A stretch of DNA of 64,000 nucleotides from Flavobacterium sasangense DSM 21067 (GTDB lineage: Bacteria > Bacteroidota > Bacteroidia > Flavobacteriales > Flavobacteriaceae), in assembly GCF_000686885.1 (NCBI RefSeq), contig NZ_JMLU01000003.1, forward strand, positions 62,001-126,000, in the 5' to 3' direction. Both the position numbers and the translations under genes were made by a program. Shown piece by piece: positions 22,760 to 31,200 of this stretch. The notes beneath the pieces were generated by a model. The model was not told where the DNA came from. It did no database searches and worked only from the letters and a program-made list of their open reading frames with translations. Each line of letters starts with the position of its first letter. Position 1 is the stretch's first letter.

Positions 22760-23706
22760 TGGAAAAATTAAGAATTGTATTCATGGGAACGCCCGATTTT
22801 GCCGTTGGGATTCTAGATACTATTTACAAAAACAACTATAATATTGTAGGTGTTATCACTGCTCCCGACAAACCAGCAGGTCGTGGACAAAAAGTAAGCA
22901 TGAGTGCCGTTAAAGAATATGCCTTGGAAAAAAACTTACGCATATTACAACCGACCAATTTAAAATCGGAAGCATTTTTAGCCGAACTAAAAAGTTTGGA
23001 TGCCAATTTACAAGTAGTGGTTGCCTTTAGAATGTTGCCTGAAGTAGTTTGGAAAATGCCAAAATTAGGAACATTTAATCTTCATGCTTCTTTGTTACCA
23101 GAATATCGTGGTGCGGCACCTATTAATTGGGCTATTATTAATGGTGAAACTAAAACAGGCGTTACATCCTTCTTTATTGATGATAAAATTGATACCGGTG
23201 CGATGATTTTGAGTAAAGAAACTGAAATCGGTACCAACGAAACTGCTGGTGAATTACATGATCGTTTGATGCATTTAGGAAGCGAAACGGTTTTAGAAAC
23301 ACTACAGTTAATTGAAGCTGGAAAAGCAACTACTACTTTACAAGAAAGTAATCCGGATGTTAAAACGGCTTATAAACTAAATAAAGAGAATTGCAAAATT
23401 GATTGGACCCAATCAGGAATGACGATTTTTAACTTAATAAGAGGATTATCGCCTTACCCAGCCGCTTGGACTTATATTAAAGACGGCGAAAACGAATGGA
23501 ATGTAAAAATTTATTTAGCAAGTTTTGAAGAAAAAGAACATTCACAAACTATCGGAAAGATTACAACTACTAAAAAAGAGATTTTTATTGCTACAAAAGA
23601 TGGTCTTTTAAAAATCGAAAGTTTACAATTTCCAGGAAAGAAAAGGATGTTGGCTCATGAATTATTAAACGGGGTTAAGTTATCTGAAAATGCGATAGCG
23701 CTCTAA
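22759..23706 (+). CDS. fmt: Methionyl-tRNA formyltransferase
   Basis: A 315-residue enzyme that formylates initiator Met-tRNA with 10-formyl-THF. The N-terminus RIVFMGTPDFAVGILDTIY and the catalytic loop with His109 (NLHASLLPEYRGAAPINWAI) are conserved, as is the active-site Asp region (FFIDDKIDTGAMI). The C-terminal OB-like tRNA-binding domain covers about residues 205-315 (RGLSPYPAAWT, LLNGVKLSENA). Length is normal. It overlaps the end of recQ by one base. Confidence 0.97.
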   Translation: MEKLRIVFMGTPDFAVGILDTIYKNNYNIVGVITAPDKPAGRGQKVSMSAVKEYALEKNLRILQPTNLKSEAFLAELKSLDANLQVVVAFRMLPEVVWKMPKLGTFNLHASLLPEYRGAAPINWAIINGETKTGVTSFFIDDKIDTGAMILSKETEIGTNETAGELHDRLMHLGSETVLETLQLIEAGKATTTLQESNPDVKTAYKLNKENCKIDWTQSGMTIFNLIRGLSPYPAAWTYIKDGENEWNVKIYLASFEEKEHSQTIGKITTTKKEIFIATKDGLLKIESLQFPGKKRMLAHELLNGVKLSENAIAL

Positions 23707-23810
23707 GCCCTGAAAACACTATATTTGAGCGTGAAATTCAAAAAAACAAACAATGTTATTAACATTTAGTCTATTTTATTAACATTTTAGTCGAAAAATA
23801 GCACGAATAC

Positions 23811-23840
23811 TTGCGTAGTTCAACAATACCGCTAAATTTG
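23811..23840 (+). promoter_or_regulatory. Promoter of the HU gene
   Basis: TTG (23811-23813), a 19-base spacer and TAAATTTG (23833-23840) match the Bacteroidota sigma-A promoter very well. The start codon is 42 bases downstream of the -7 element. Confidence 0.8.
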
Positions 23841-23882
23841 TGATAAATAATTAAGTTTAACCAATTATAAATAACTTTAATC

Positions 23883-24158
23883 ATGAACAAATCAGAATTA
23901 ATCGATGCAATGGCAGCTTCTGCTGGTATTACAAAAGCAGCTGCTAAATTAGCTTTAGAATCATTTTTAAGCAATGTTGAAGGAACTTTAAACAAAGGTG
24001 GAAGAGTATCTTTAGTAGGTTTCGGATCTTGGTCAGTATCTAAAAGAGCTGCTAGAGACGGAAGAAATCCACAAACTGGTAAAACTATCAAAATTGCTGC
24101 TAAAAACGTAGTAAAATTCAAAGCTGGTGCTGAATTAGAAGGTGCAGTAAACAAATAA
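23883..24158 (+). CDS. hup: HU family DNA-binding protein
   Basis: A 91-residue nucleoid protein of the HU/IHF family. It begins MNKSELIDAMAASAGITKAA and carries the DNA-binding arm RAARDGRNPQTGKTIKIAAK, including the conserved GRNPxTG. The length is standard. Codon usage is highly biased (repeated GCT, GAA, AAA), as in abundant proteins. The gene stands alone, with a strong consensus promoter before it and a hairpin terminator after it. Confidence 0.97.
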   Translation: MNKSELIDAMAASAGITKAAAKLALESFLSNVEGTLNKGGRVSLVGFGSWSVSKRAARDGRNPQTGKTIKIAAKNVVKFKAGAELEGAVNK

Positions 24159-24182
24159 TATTTTTGTTACATAAAATAAGAG

Positions 24183-24211
24183 AGTCCCGATGTATTTCGG
24201 GACTTTTTTTT
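24183..24211 (+). terminator. Terminator of the HU gene
   Basis: Arms AGTCCCGA / TCGGGACT around TGTATT, followed by a run of T. Confidence 0.95.
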
Positions 24212-24280
24212 GCACTTTATCGATATTTTTTTGATTCTTTACTTTTTTTTTGATAACTTTAGTTAATTAACTACAGAAAT

Positions 24281-24841
24281 ATGATATCAACTTTACCCAA
24301 AAAAGGTCATCTGCTAATTGCGGAACCTTCGATTTTAGGCGATGTTTCTTTTAATCGCTCTGTGGTCCTATTGGCAGAACATAACGATGAAGGTTCGATT
24401 GGGTTTATTCTAAATAAACCATTGAACTACACAATCAATGATTTGATTCCTGAAATTGAAGCTTCTTTTAAAATATATAATGGTGGACCTGTTGAACAGG
24501 ATAATTTATATTTTATTCACAATATTCCAGAAATCATTCCTAATAGCGTAGAAATTTCAAATGGAATTTATTGGGGAGGTGACTTTGAAACTACCAAGCA
24601 ACTCATAAATGATGGTAAAATCACCAAAAATCATATTCGTTTTTTCTTGGGTTATAGTGGTTGGAGTGTAAACCAACTAGAAATGGAGATGCAAGAAAAC
24701 TCATGGATTGTTGCTGAAAACACGTTAAAAAACAAATTACTTTCAAAAGCAAGCAACTTGTTTTGGAAAGAAAAGATTATTGAACAAGGTGGGGAATATG
24801 TCCTATTTTCAAACTCACCAGAAAACCCAATGCTTAACTAA
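24281..24841 (+). CDS. YqgE/AlgH family protein
   Basis: A 186-residue protein. The family signature is clear: KGHLLIAEPSILGDVSFNRS, GSIGFILNKPLN, YNGGPVEQDNLYFIH and FFLGYSGWSVNQLE. YqgE/AlgH proteins have a novel fold and no settled biochemical function. No signal peptide is present, so it is cytoplasmic. It converges on the class IV aminotransferase gene and the two coding ends overlap by 8 bases. Confidence 0.95.
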   Translation: MISTLPKKGHLLIAEPSILGDVSFNRSVVLLAEHNDEGSIGFILNKPLNYTINDLIPEIEASFKIYNGGPVEQDNLYFIHNIPEIIPNSVEISNGIYWGGDFETTKQLINDGKITKNHIRFFLGYSGWSVNQLEMEMQENSWIVAENTLKNKLLSKASNLFWKEKIIEQGGEYVLFSNSPENPMLN

Positions 24842-25673
24842 GTCGGATTTTTGCATTCAATCTTTTTAATACATCTGAAGCAAATTCAGTTGTGTATTCT
24901 TTTTTGCGATATTTTGTTACAGGTTGAATTCCAGAAATTACGTTGGTTAAAAATAGCTCATCTGCCTTTTGTAAATCGAAAGGAGAAATTGAAGTTTCTT
25001 TAACTTCGATTCCTTCTATTTTTTTCAAAATTTCAAGTATTTGTTTACGCATGATTCCATTTAAACATCCATCGGAAACAGGAGGAGTTACCACAACATT
25101 ACCTGTTTTCATAAACAAGTTACTTTGCAAAGCCTCCACTACATTTTTTTCATCATTTAAAACCAAGCAGTTATCATAACCATTTTCTTCGGCAAAAATA
25201 CTTCCTGTAATTTGAAGCATTTTATTATTAGTTTTTAAGGTCGAAAGTAATTGTTTAGTTATATAAAAGTCCTTATACAACTCGACTTCATAATATTCTT
25301 TTCCAAAAACATATAAATCTGAATTTAAAGGAAAAGCGGTAACTAAAAATTGAACACTTCTAGTTTTTGGTAAATAAAAACCCTCAGAATCTCTGTAAAT
25401 AGAAAAACGTACACGATACGAATTAGAATCTGAAAAAGTAGTAATTAGATTTAAAATTTGAGATTCAAAATATTCCATAGTAAAATTCATGGGAATTTCC
25501 ATACGACAAATACGCATAGAAGCCATCAATCTAAAATAGTGATCTTCCAGAAACAATACTTTGTTATCCAACATTTTAATTGTTTCAAAAACACTATCTC
25601 CAAATAAAAAACCTCTATTGTTTTCAATCAAAATTGAACTGTTTTCCTGAATATTTCCGTTAAAATTTACCAT
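24834..25673 (-). CDS. Class IV PLP aminotransferase (PabC-like)
   Basis: A 279-residue protein of fold-type IV PLP enzymes (BCAT, D-amino-acid transaminase, aminodeoxychorismate lyase). The N-terminal NRGFLFGDSVFETIKMLDNK is diagnostic, and the C-terminal half has the phosphate-binding region (GCLNGIMRKQILEIL) and DELFLTNVISGIQPV. The second-domain segment LLSTLKTNNKML probably carries the PLP Lys. The bent ending of the signature (FGDSVFETI) favours a PabC-like enzyme of folate synthesis, but branched-chain or D-amino-acid activity cannot be excluded. It lies after a hairpin that separates it from the START-like gene. Confidence 0.85.
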   Translation of the reverse strand: MVNFNGNIQENSSILIENNRGFLFGDSVFETIKMLDNKVLFLEDHYFRLMASMRICRMEIPMNFTMEYFESQILNLITTFSDSNSYRVRFSIYRDSEGFYLPKTRSVQFLVTAFPLNSDLYVFGKEYYEVELYKDFYITKQLLSTLKTNNKMLQITGSIFAEENGYDNCLVLNDEKNVVEALQSNLFMKTGNVVVTPPVSDGCLNGIMRKQILEILKKIEGIEVKETSISPFDLQKADELFLTNVISGIQPVTKYRKKEYTTEFASDVLKRLNAKIRLS

Positions 25674-25699
25674 AAAAAATCCCGACTTTAAATCGGGAC
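25674..25699 (-). terminator. Hairpin between START-like and aminotransferase genes
   Basis: Arms TCCCGA / TCGGGA (25680-25685 and 25693-25698) followed on the minus strand by a T run that ends at the aminotransferase start codon. It would terminate transcripts from the START-like gene or act as a leader hairpin. Confidence 0.7.
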
Positions 25700-25724
25700 A
25701 AATATAGTTGATATTATTGAGTTT

Positions 25725-26117
25725 TTAAACGGAACCTAAAACATGTTTTAAGTCTGAAATTTGATTTTCCCACAATAATTTAGATTCTTCTAATTCATCA
25801 GAATGAGCAAAATCTGAAATTACAATAGAAACATCTTTGGTGATTTCATCTTCCATGATTTTCATTTCAAAAAAGTAGTCAGTTTCAGTACCATCTTCGT
25901 TTAACCATTTAAATTTAATACGCTCTCCTGATTTTTTAGAAGCTAATTTTGCCTTTTCTTCAGAATCATCCCAAATAAAAGTAAAAAATTCACCTCTAGA
26001 ATTTACATTATCAGCAAACCATTCAGATAATCCAGAAGGTGTAGAAATATATTGATATAATAATTGTGGCGAAGATTGTATGGGGAATTCTAATTCGTAT
26101 TTTACTTTTACACTCAT
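25725..26117 (-). CDS. START-like (SRPBCC/AHSA1-type) domain protein
   Basis: A 130-residue single-domain protein. The pattern KYELEFPIQSSPQLLYQYIS, then GLSEWFADNV and FTFIWDDSEEKAKL, matches the Bacteroidota START-like domain family of the SRPBCC superfamily, which has a hydrophobic ligand cavity. It is cytoplasmic, with unknown ligand. It is the first gene on the minus strand beside tRNA-Met, from which it diverges. Confidence 0.85.
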   Translation of the reverse strand: MSVKVKYELEFPIQSSPQLLYQYISTPSGLSEWFADNVNSRGEFFTFIWDDSEEKAKLASKKSGERIKFKWLNEDGTETDYFFEMKIMEDEITKDVSIVISDFAHSDELEESKLLWENQISDLKHVLGSV

Positions 26118-26208
26118 AATTCGTTTTTATTTTTCAGTTTCGAAATATATATAGAATTAATCGAATAAACAAAAAAAAATATTTTAATTTATTTTAGCTA
26201 AAAAATAT

Positions 26209-26238
26209 TTGCAAACAAAAGAATTAGTTTTATATTTG
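26209..26238 (+). promoter_or_regulatory. Promoter of tRNA-Met
   Basis: TTG (26209-26211), a 19-base spacer and TATATTTG (26231-26238) give a full Bacteroidota consensus promoter 35 bases before the mature tRNA 5' end. Confidence 0.8.
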
Positions 26239-26273
26239 CACCCGCATTCAACAAGGATGCAAGACCAACATTT

Positions 26274-26347
26274 GGCGAGGTAGCTCAGTTGGTTAGAGCG
26301 CAGGATTCATAACCCTGAGGTCACGGGTTCAACTCCCGTCTTCGCTA
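26274..26347 (+). tRNA. tRNA-Met (CAT anticodon)
   Basis: A 74-base cloverleaf: acceptor GGCGAGG / CTTCGCT (with G-T pairs), D-stem GCTC/GAGC, anticodon loop TTCATAA with CAT at 26308-26310, T-arm ACGGGTTCAACTCCCGT and discriminator A. No CCA is encoded. The acceptor has a closed first pair, so it is more likely elongator Met than initiator. A tRNA-Ile2 with a modified CAT anticodon is the alternative. Confidence 0.9.
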
Positions 26348-26350
26348 CGA

Positions 26351-26396
26351 AAACCCGAAATTTTACTCTATTGTAAATTTCGGGTTTTGTTTTTTT
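26351..26396 (+). terminator. Terminator of tRNA-Met
   Basis: Perfect 13-bp arms AAACCCGAAATTT / AAATTTCGGGTTT around an 11-base loop, followed by a T run. Confidence 0.95.
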
Positions 26397-26413
26397 AACC
26401 TAATCCGTTGATA

Positions 26414-27097
26414 ATGAAATTAAAATCATTTTATATTATACTTTTCATACTTACTAGCGCCTTTGGGTTTTCCCAATTAAAAACTATAACCAATAAAACA
26501 ACATATCCATTTTGGATTAATGTACCTGATAAAGAAAGTACTGAAAAACAACCCGTTTTGATTTTTCTTCACGGAAAAAGTCTTTCTGGAACTAATTTAA
26601 ATCGCGTGAGACGTTATGGCGTTTTACGAGCAATGGATAAAGGAAGAAAAATTCCAGCAATTGTAGTTGCACCACAATTAGCTAAAGGAAGTTGGAATCC
26701 AGATAAAGTTTTAGAAGTTTTAGAATATGTTAAAAAAAACTACAATGTAGACGAATCTCGAATTTATGTTTGTGGGATGAGTTTAGGTGGTTATGGCACT
26801 TTACATTTTGCAGGAAAACATGCGGATAAAATCACCGCTGCCGTTGCTATTTGTGGCGGTGGAAATGTTAAAGATGGTTGCAAATTAGCTACTATTCCAC
26901 TATGGATTCAACATGGTGATGTAGATTACATAGTTCCTATGTCGGAATCAAAAAAAGTGGTTGATGCCATAAAAAAATGCGATGAAAATGCTGATGTTAC
27001 TTTAACCATCATTAAAGGTGGAAATCACGGTAATGTAGAACGTCTCTTTCACGAAGACGCGATGTATGATTGGTTATTTCAACAGAAAAGAGAGTAA
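26414..27097 (+). CDS. Secreted alpha/beta-hydrolase (esterase/peptidase-like)
   Basis: The ATG at 26414 gives 227 residues (a TTG at 26408 adds two). The signal peptide ends near FGFSQ at residue 21. The alpha/beta-hydrolase core shows an oxyanion region FLHGKSLSG, the nucleophile elbow with Ser123 (CGMSLGGYG), an acid near residues 169-171 (HGDVDYIVP) and His205 (GGNHGNV). It resembles the predicted esterase/prolyl-oligopeptidase-like group (feruloyl-esterase or carboxylesterase type). The substrate is unknown. It lies between tRNA-Met and the Dus gene. Confidence 0.85.
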   Translation: MKLKSFYIILFILTSAFGFSQLKTITNKTTYPFWINVPDKESTEKQPVLIFLHGKSLSGTNLNRVRRYGVLRAMDKGRKIPAIVVAPQLAKGSWNPDKVLEVLEYVKKNYNVDESRIYVCGMSLGGYGTLHFAGKHADKITAAVAICGGGNVKDGCKLATIPLWIQHGDVDYIVPMSESKKVVDAIKKCDENADVTLTIIKGGNHGNVERLFHEDAMYDWLFQQKRE

Positions 27098-27124
27098 TAC
27101 ATTTCTTTCTCTTATCTTTGCCGA

Positions 27125-28069
27125 ATGAGTATCACATTATTATCTTCCCCTTTACAAGGATTTACCGATTTTAGATTTAGAAACGCATTTCACAAACACT
27201 TTGGTGGCATAGACACTTTCTATTCGCCTTATATTAAACTGAATGGAAAATTGGTGGTTAAAGGTTCTTACGAACGTGATATTCTTCCTGAAAATAATGA
27301 TACTTTAGAAGTTATTCCACAGATAATTACCAATGATGCTGAGGAGTTTTTATTCGTTGCAAAATACATTCAACAATTTGGGTATAAAGAATTGAATTGG
27401 AACTTAGGTTGTCCGTATCCTATGGTAGCCAAGTGTGGAATGGGATCAGGATTAATTAGTAACACATCTCAAATTGAACATATTTTAAAACGAGTTCACA
27501 ATGAAACCGATATTATTGTTTCGATGAAAATGCGAATGGGTTATGAAAATCCAACCGAAATTTTAGATGTTTTCCCAATTTTAGAACAATATCCGATTAA
27601 AAATATCGCAATTCATGCCCGAATTGGTAAACAATTGTACAAAGGTGGTGTCGATTTAGATTCGTTTCAGAAATGTTTAGACACTTCCAAACAGAAGATT
27701 TACTATAATGGCGATATTACTTCGGTTGCGAAATTCAAAGAACTACAAGAACGTTTTCCTTCAATTGATCATTGGATGATTGGCAGAGGTTTAATTGCCG
27801 ATCCTTTTTTGCCTTCGATGATTAAAAATAACACTACTGAATATCCAAAAAATAGATTCGAAATTTTTGAAGCTTTTCATGATGAGATTTATCAACAATA
27901 TGATGCGTATTTACAAGGTCCAACGCCTATTCGCATGAAAATGTTAGGCTTTTGGGAATACTTTTCAGAATCATTTTCAAATCCACAAAAGACATATAAA
28001 AAAATTAAAAAAGCAGGAAATAGTAAAAACTATGAAGCTGCTGTTAAAGAGATTTTTAAAAACGGGTAA
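27125..28069 (+). CDS. tRNA-dihydrouridine synthase family protein
   Basis: A 314-residue FMN-dependent enzyme of the Dus family that reduces uridine in tRNA D-loops. Visible motifs are LLSSPLQGFTDFRFRNAF, the catalytic Cys region NWNLGCPYPMVAKCGMGSG, VSMKMRMGYEN, IHARIGKQLYKG, YNGDI and MIGRGLIADP. The second Cys in KCGMG is the expected general acid. Which tRNA position it modifies cannot be assigned by eye (DusC-like overall). The -7-like element TATCTTTG (27113-27120) ends only four bases before the ATG, so the mRNA may be nearly leaderless. Confidence 0.92.
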   Translation: MSITLLSSPLQGFTDFRFRNAFHKHFGGIDTFYSPYIKLNGKLVVKGSYERDILPENNDTLEVIPQIITNDAEEFLFVAKYIQQFGYKELNWNLGCPYPMVAKCGMGSGLISNTSQIEHILKRVHNETDIIVSMKMRMGYENPTEILDVFPILEQYPIKNIAIHARIGKQLYKGGVDLDSFQKCLDTSKQKIYYNGDITSVAKFKELQERFPSIDHWMIGRGLIADPFLPSMIKNNTTEYPKNRFEIFEAFHDEIYQQYDAYLQGPTPIRMKMLGFWEYFSESFSNPQKTYKKIKKAGNSKNYEAAVKEIFKNG

Positions 28070-28105
28070 ATAAAAACTCGTAAGACAAATACAATCAATT
28101 CATTA

Positions 28106-28140
28106 CCAGTTATTAAAAAAATAATACCACTTATTACTTC
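28106..28140 (+). promoter_or_regulatory. Upstream block shared by both T9SS giant genes, copy 1
   Basis: CCAGTTATTAAAAAAA followed by AATAC...TTATTACTT is closely matched by 33228-33262 upstream of the second giant gene. The two blocks lie about 115 and 130 bases before their start codons. A shared regulatory site or a relic of the gene duplication is likely. Confidence 0.5.
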
Positions 28141-28253
28141 ACTCCTATTTAATAAATAGATTTTCCTAACATTTGTTCGATAAATAAAAGCCAAACACCT
28201 TGTTTACAGTATTTTATATTTATTGATTGTTTTATTTTAAAAACAAATGTGTT

Positions 28254-31200
28254 ATGGAAAGAAAAATTACCCAAAAATTCCATAAAGAATTGATAGTACT
28301 ATACTGTCTCTTCTTTTTTAGCATCGCAAATGCTCAAACCCGAATTTCTTATCAAGGATTTGACAGCAAACCAGAAGATACTTGGAGTTATACTTCAACG
28401 TTAAATTCTGGAACCATTCAAACCAATACAAGCACCTTTGTTTCTAGTCCAAATTCATTACGATTTGGAGGTTCAAACAGTTCAACGCCTGATGATCCTA
28501 ATATTAGTTTCTCTAATATTGACATAACTAGTTTCTCTAATGTTTATGTAACTATTTATTTTTCGTCTAACGGATCTCCTGATGATAACGATGATTTGTA
28601 TTTAGATGTTTCATATAACAACGGAGCTTCATATACAACTTCAGTAAAACTAATTGATGGAAAAAACAGCACAACATCAGATGTTTATGCGTTTAATCAT
28701 GTAGCAAGTGCAGGTAATACTGCAGGTTCTCCTTACACTTTTGCTATTCCAAATGGAAATACACAGGTAAAAATCAGAATTCGATTTGATGAATTAAACG
28801 GTGTAAGTAATACTTCTGATTACTATTTTATAGACAATGTTAGTTTATATGGAAATCAAACTGGAAATCACCTAGAAGTTCTGGGATTAAACAATATAAC
28901 TATAGCTCATAACGCATCGGTTTCATCCAGTTATGGAACCGATTTTGGAGAAACTCAAATTGTTTCAGATCCTGTAATTAGAACTTTCACAGTAAAAAAT
29001 ATTGGAACTAACACCATAAACTTAACCGGAACTCCTTTGGTTCAAATCATAGGAAGTTCAGATTTTACAGTTATTCAAAATCCAAGCAGTTCCATCAATA
29101 CGAATAACTCAAGTACTTTTAAAATAAAATTTAATCCAAGTTCTATTGGAACTAAAACCGCACAAGTATCCGTTGCAAGTAATAGTGATGATGTGAGTCC
29201 GTTTTTATTTAACATAACGGGAAAAGGAATTCAAACTTTTTACGATAGTGACAACGATGGAATTTTTGACAATGTAGACATAGACGATGACAATGACGGA
29301 ATTAGAGATGATATTGAAGAATCTAATTGTAATTCTTTAAACGGAAATAAAGTAAATTATAAATTCCTTAACGAAACTTTTGGTGCTGGGGGTCGTACAA
29401 CCATCAACACTACCTATGATGCGTATACCTCATATTGTTATGAAGACGGATCTGCAGGTGTAAACACGCCAGAATGTCCCGACTTAAGCACAACCGACTT
29501 AAATGACGGGAAATATACCGTTGGTCCAACACCTGATGGTACTGCTTCTTGGGTTAATACATATTGGTACAAGGGTGGTGATCATACTGGAAATCCAAAT
29601 GGAAGAATGGCAATTTTTAATGCATCTTACACACCCGGTATTTTTTATACTGCTTCTATTACAGGTGCACTTCCTAACATTCCCATTACCTACAGTTTTT
29701 GGGTTTTAAATATAGATAGAACAGATGCTGCTGGAATTGCAACTCGATTACGACCTGATGTGCGAGTAGAATTTCGCGATATGAGTAATAACCTAATTAC
29801 TTTTATTGAAACCGGAGATATCCCACCTACTTCACCTGCAGGAGATTGGCAACATTTCACAGCAGACCTTAACTTAAATGTAAGTGCCTTCCAAGTAATT
29901 TTTATTAATAATGAAACAGGAGGAATGGGAAATGATTTGGCTTTAGATGACATCTTAATTACCCAAACTTTATGTGATTTAGATGGAGATAATATTGCCG
30001 ATGTATTCGATTTAGATTCAGATAACGACGGAATTCCAGATGTAGTTGAAGTAGGTTTAGGTAATTTATCTGATGGGAAAGCTTATTTATACCAATGGTT
30101 AGATGTCAATCAAAATGGTATGCATGATGTAGCGGAATCTCACATTGTTCCTGATAACGATGGCGATGGCGCTCCTAATTACTTAGATTTAGACAGCGAC
30201 AACGACAGTATTTTTGACGTAGATGAATCTTGGGCTGGAAATATAAATGCTTATGCTGGTTATGAAAATGGAGATGGCGACATTAATGGTGATGGCGCAG
30301 GAGATGGTCCAGAATCTGAAGATTTTAGAAATAAAGACACGAATGGAGATGGCAATTTAGAAGGCTTTGGCGATGGAATCTTAGATATTTATGATTATGC
30401 CTTTAATATTTATGGAAACGACAATCAAGGTACAAATGTAGCGCCTTTTACTTACTATGTTAAAGATACCGATGGCGATGGAATTCCAGACTATTTAGAT
30501 GTAATGTCAAACGGAGCAACTTTTGATATTTCACAAACCCTTTACGTTAGTTTAGACACCAACAACGACGGAATTATCGACGGAACTACCGATACAGATG
30601 GCGATGGAATTTTAGACGCTTTCGATACAAATAACAACGTTTTTGGTTCTCCAAGAGATTTAGAACGAAAACTTTTCATTGCATTTGATGGTAGAAATGA
30701 CTACGCAACTGATAACAACATTATTAGCAATTGGTCAAACGCTTCATTGATGGCTTGGATAAACATCAACAGCGCATTTACTTCTGAAGGAATTGTGGTG
30801 GGTCAAAACAAATTTTACATAAAAATCACTAATTCTAAAAAAGTAGAAGTTGTTGCAAACGGTACAACCTTAAGCAACAATTTAGCACTAAATTCGGCAC
30901 AATGGATTCATGTTGGAGCAGTTTATGATGGTTCAAACGAACTATTAAAATTATTTGTAAATGGTGAAATGGTTGCGAGCACTTCTGTTTCTGGAACTAT
31001 TTCAGACAATTCGCTTTTTACCATTGGAAAAAATTCAATTACAAATACGCAGTTTTTTAAAGGAAAAATTGATGAAGTTCGCTTATTCAATGTTGCGTTA
31101 ACGGATTCCCAATTCCAAAAAATGGTTTATCAGGAAATTCAAGATAATAGTAGCCAAACACGCGGAACTATTATTCCAAAAGACATTCCAAGTTTACCAT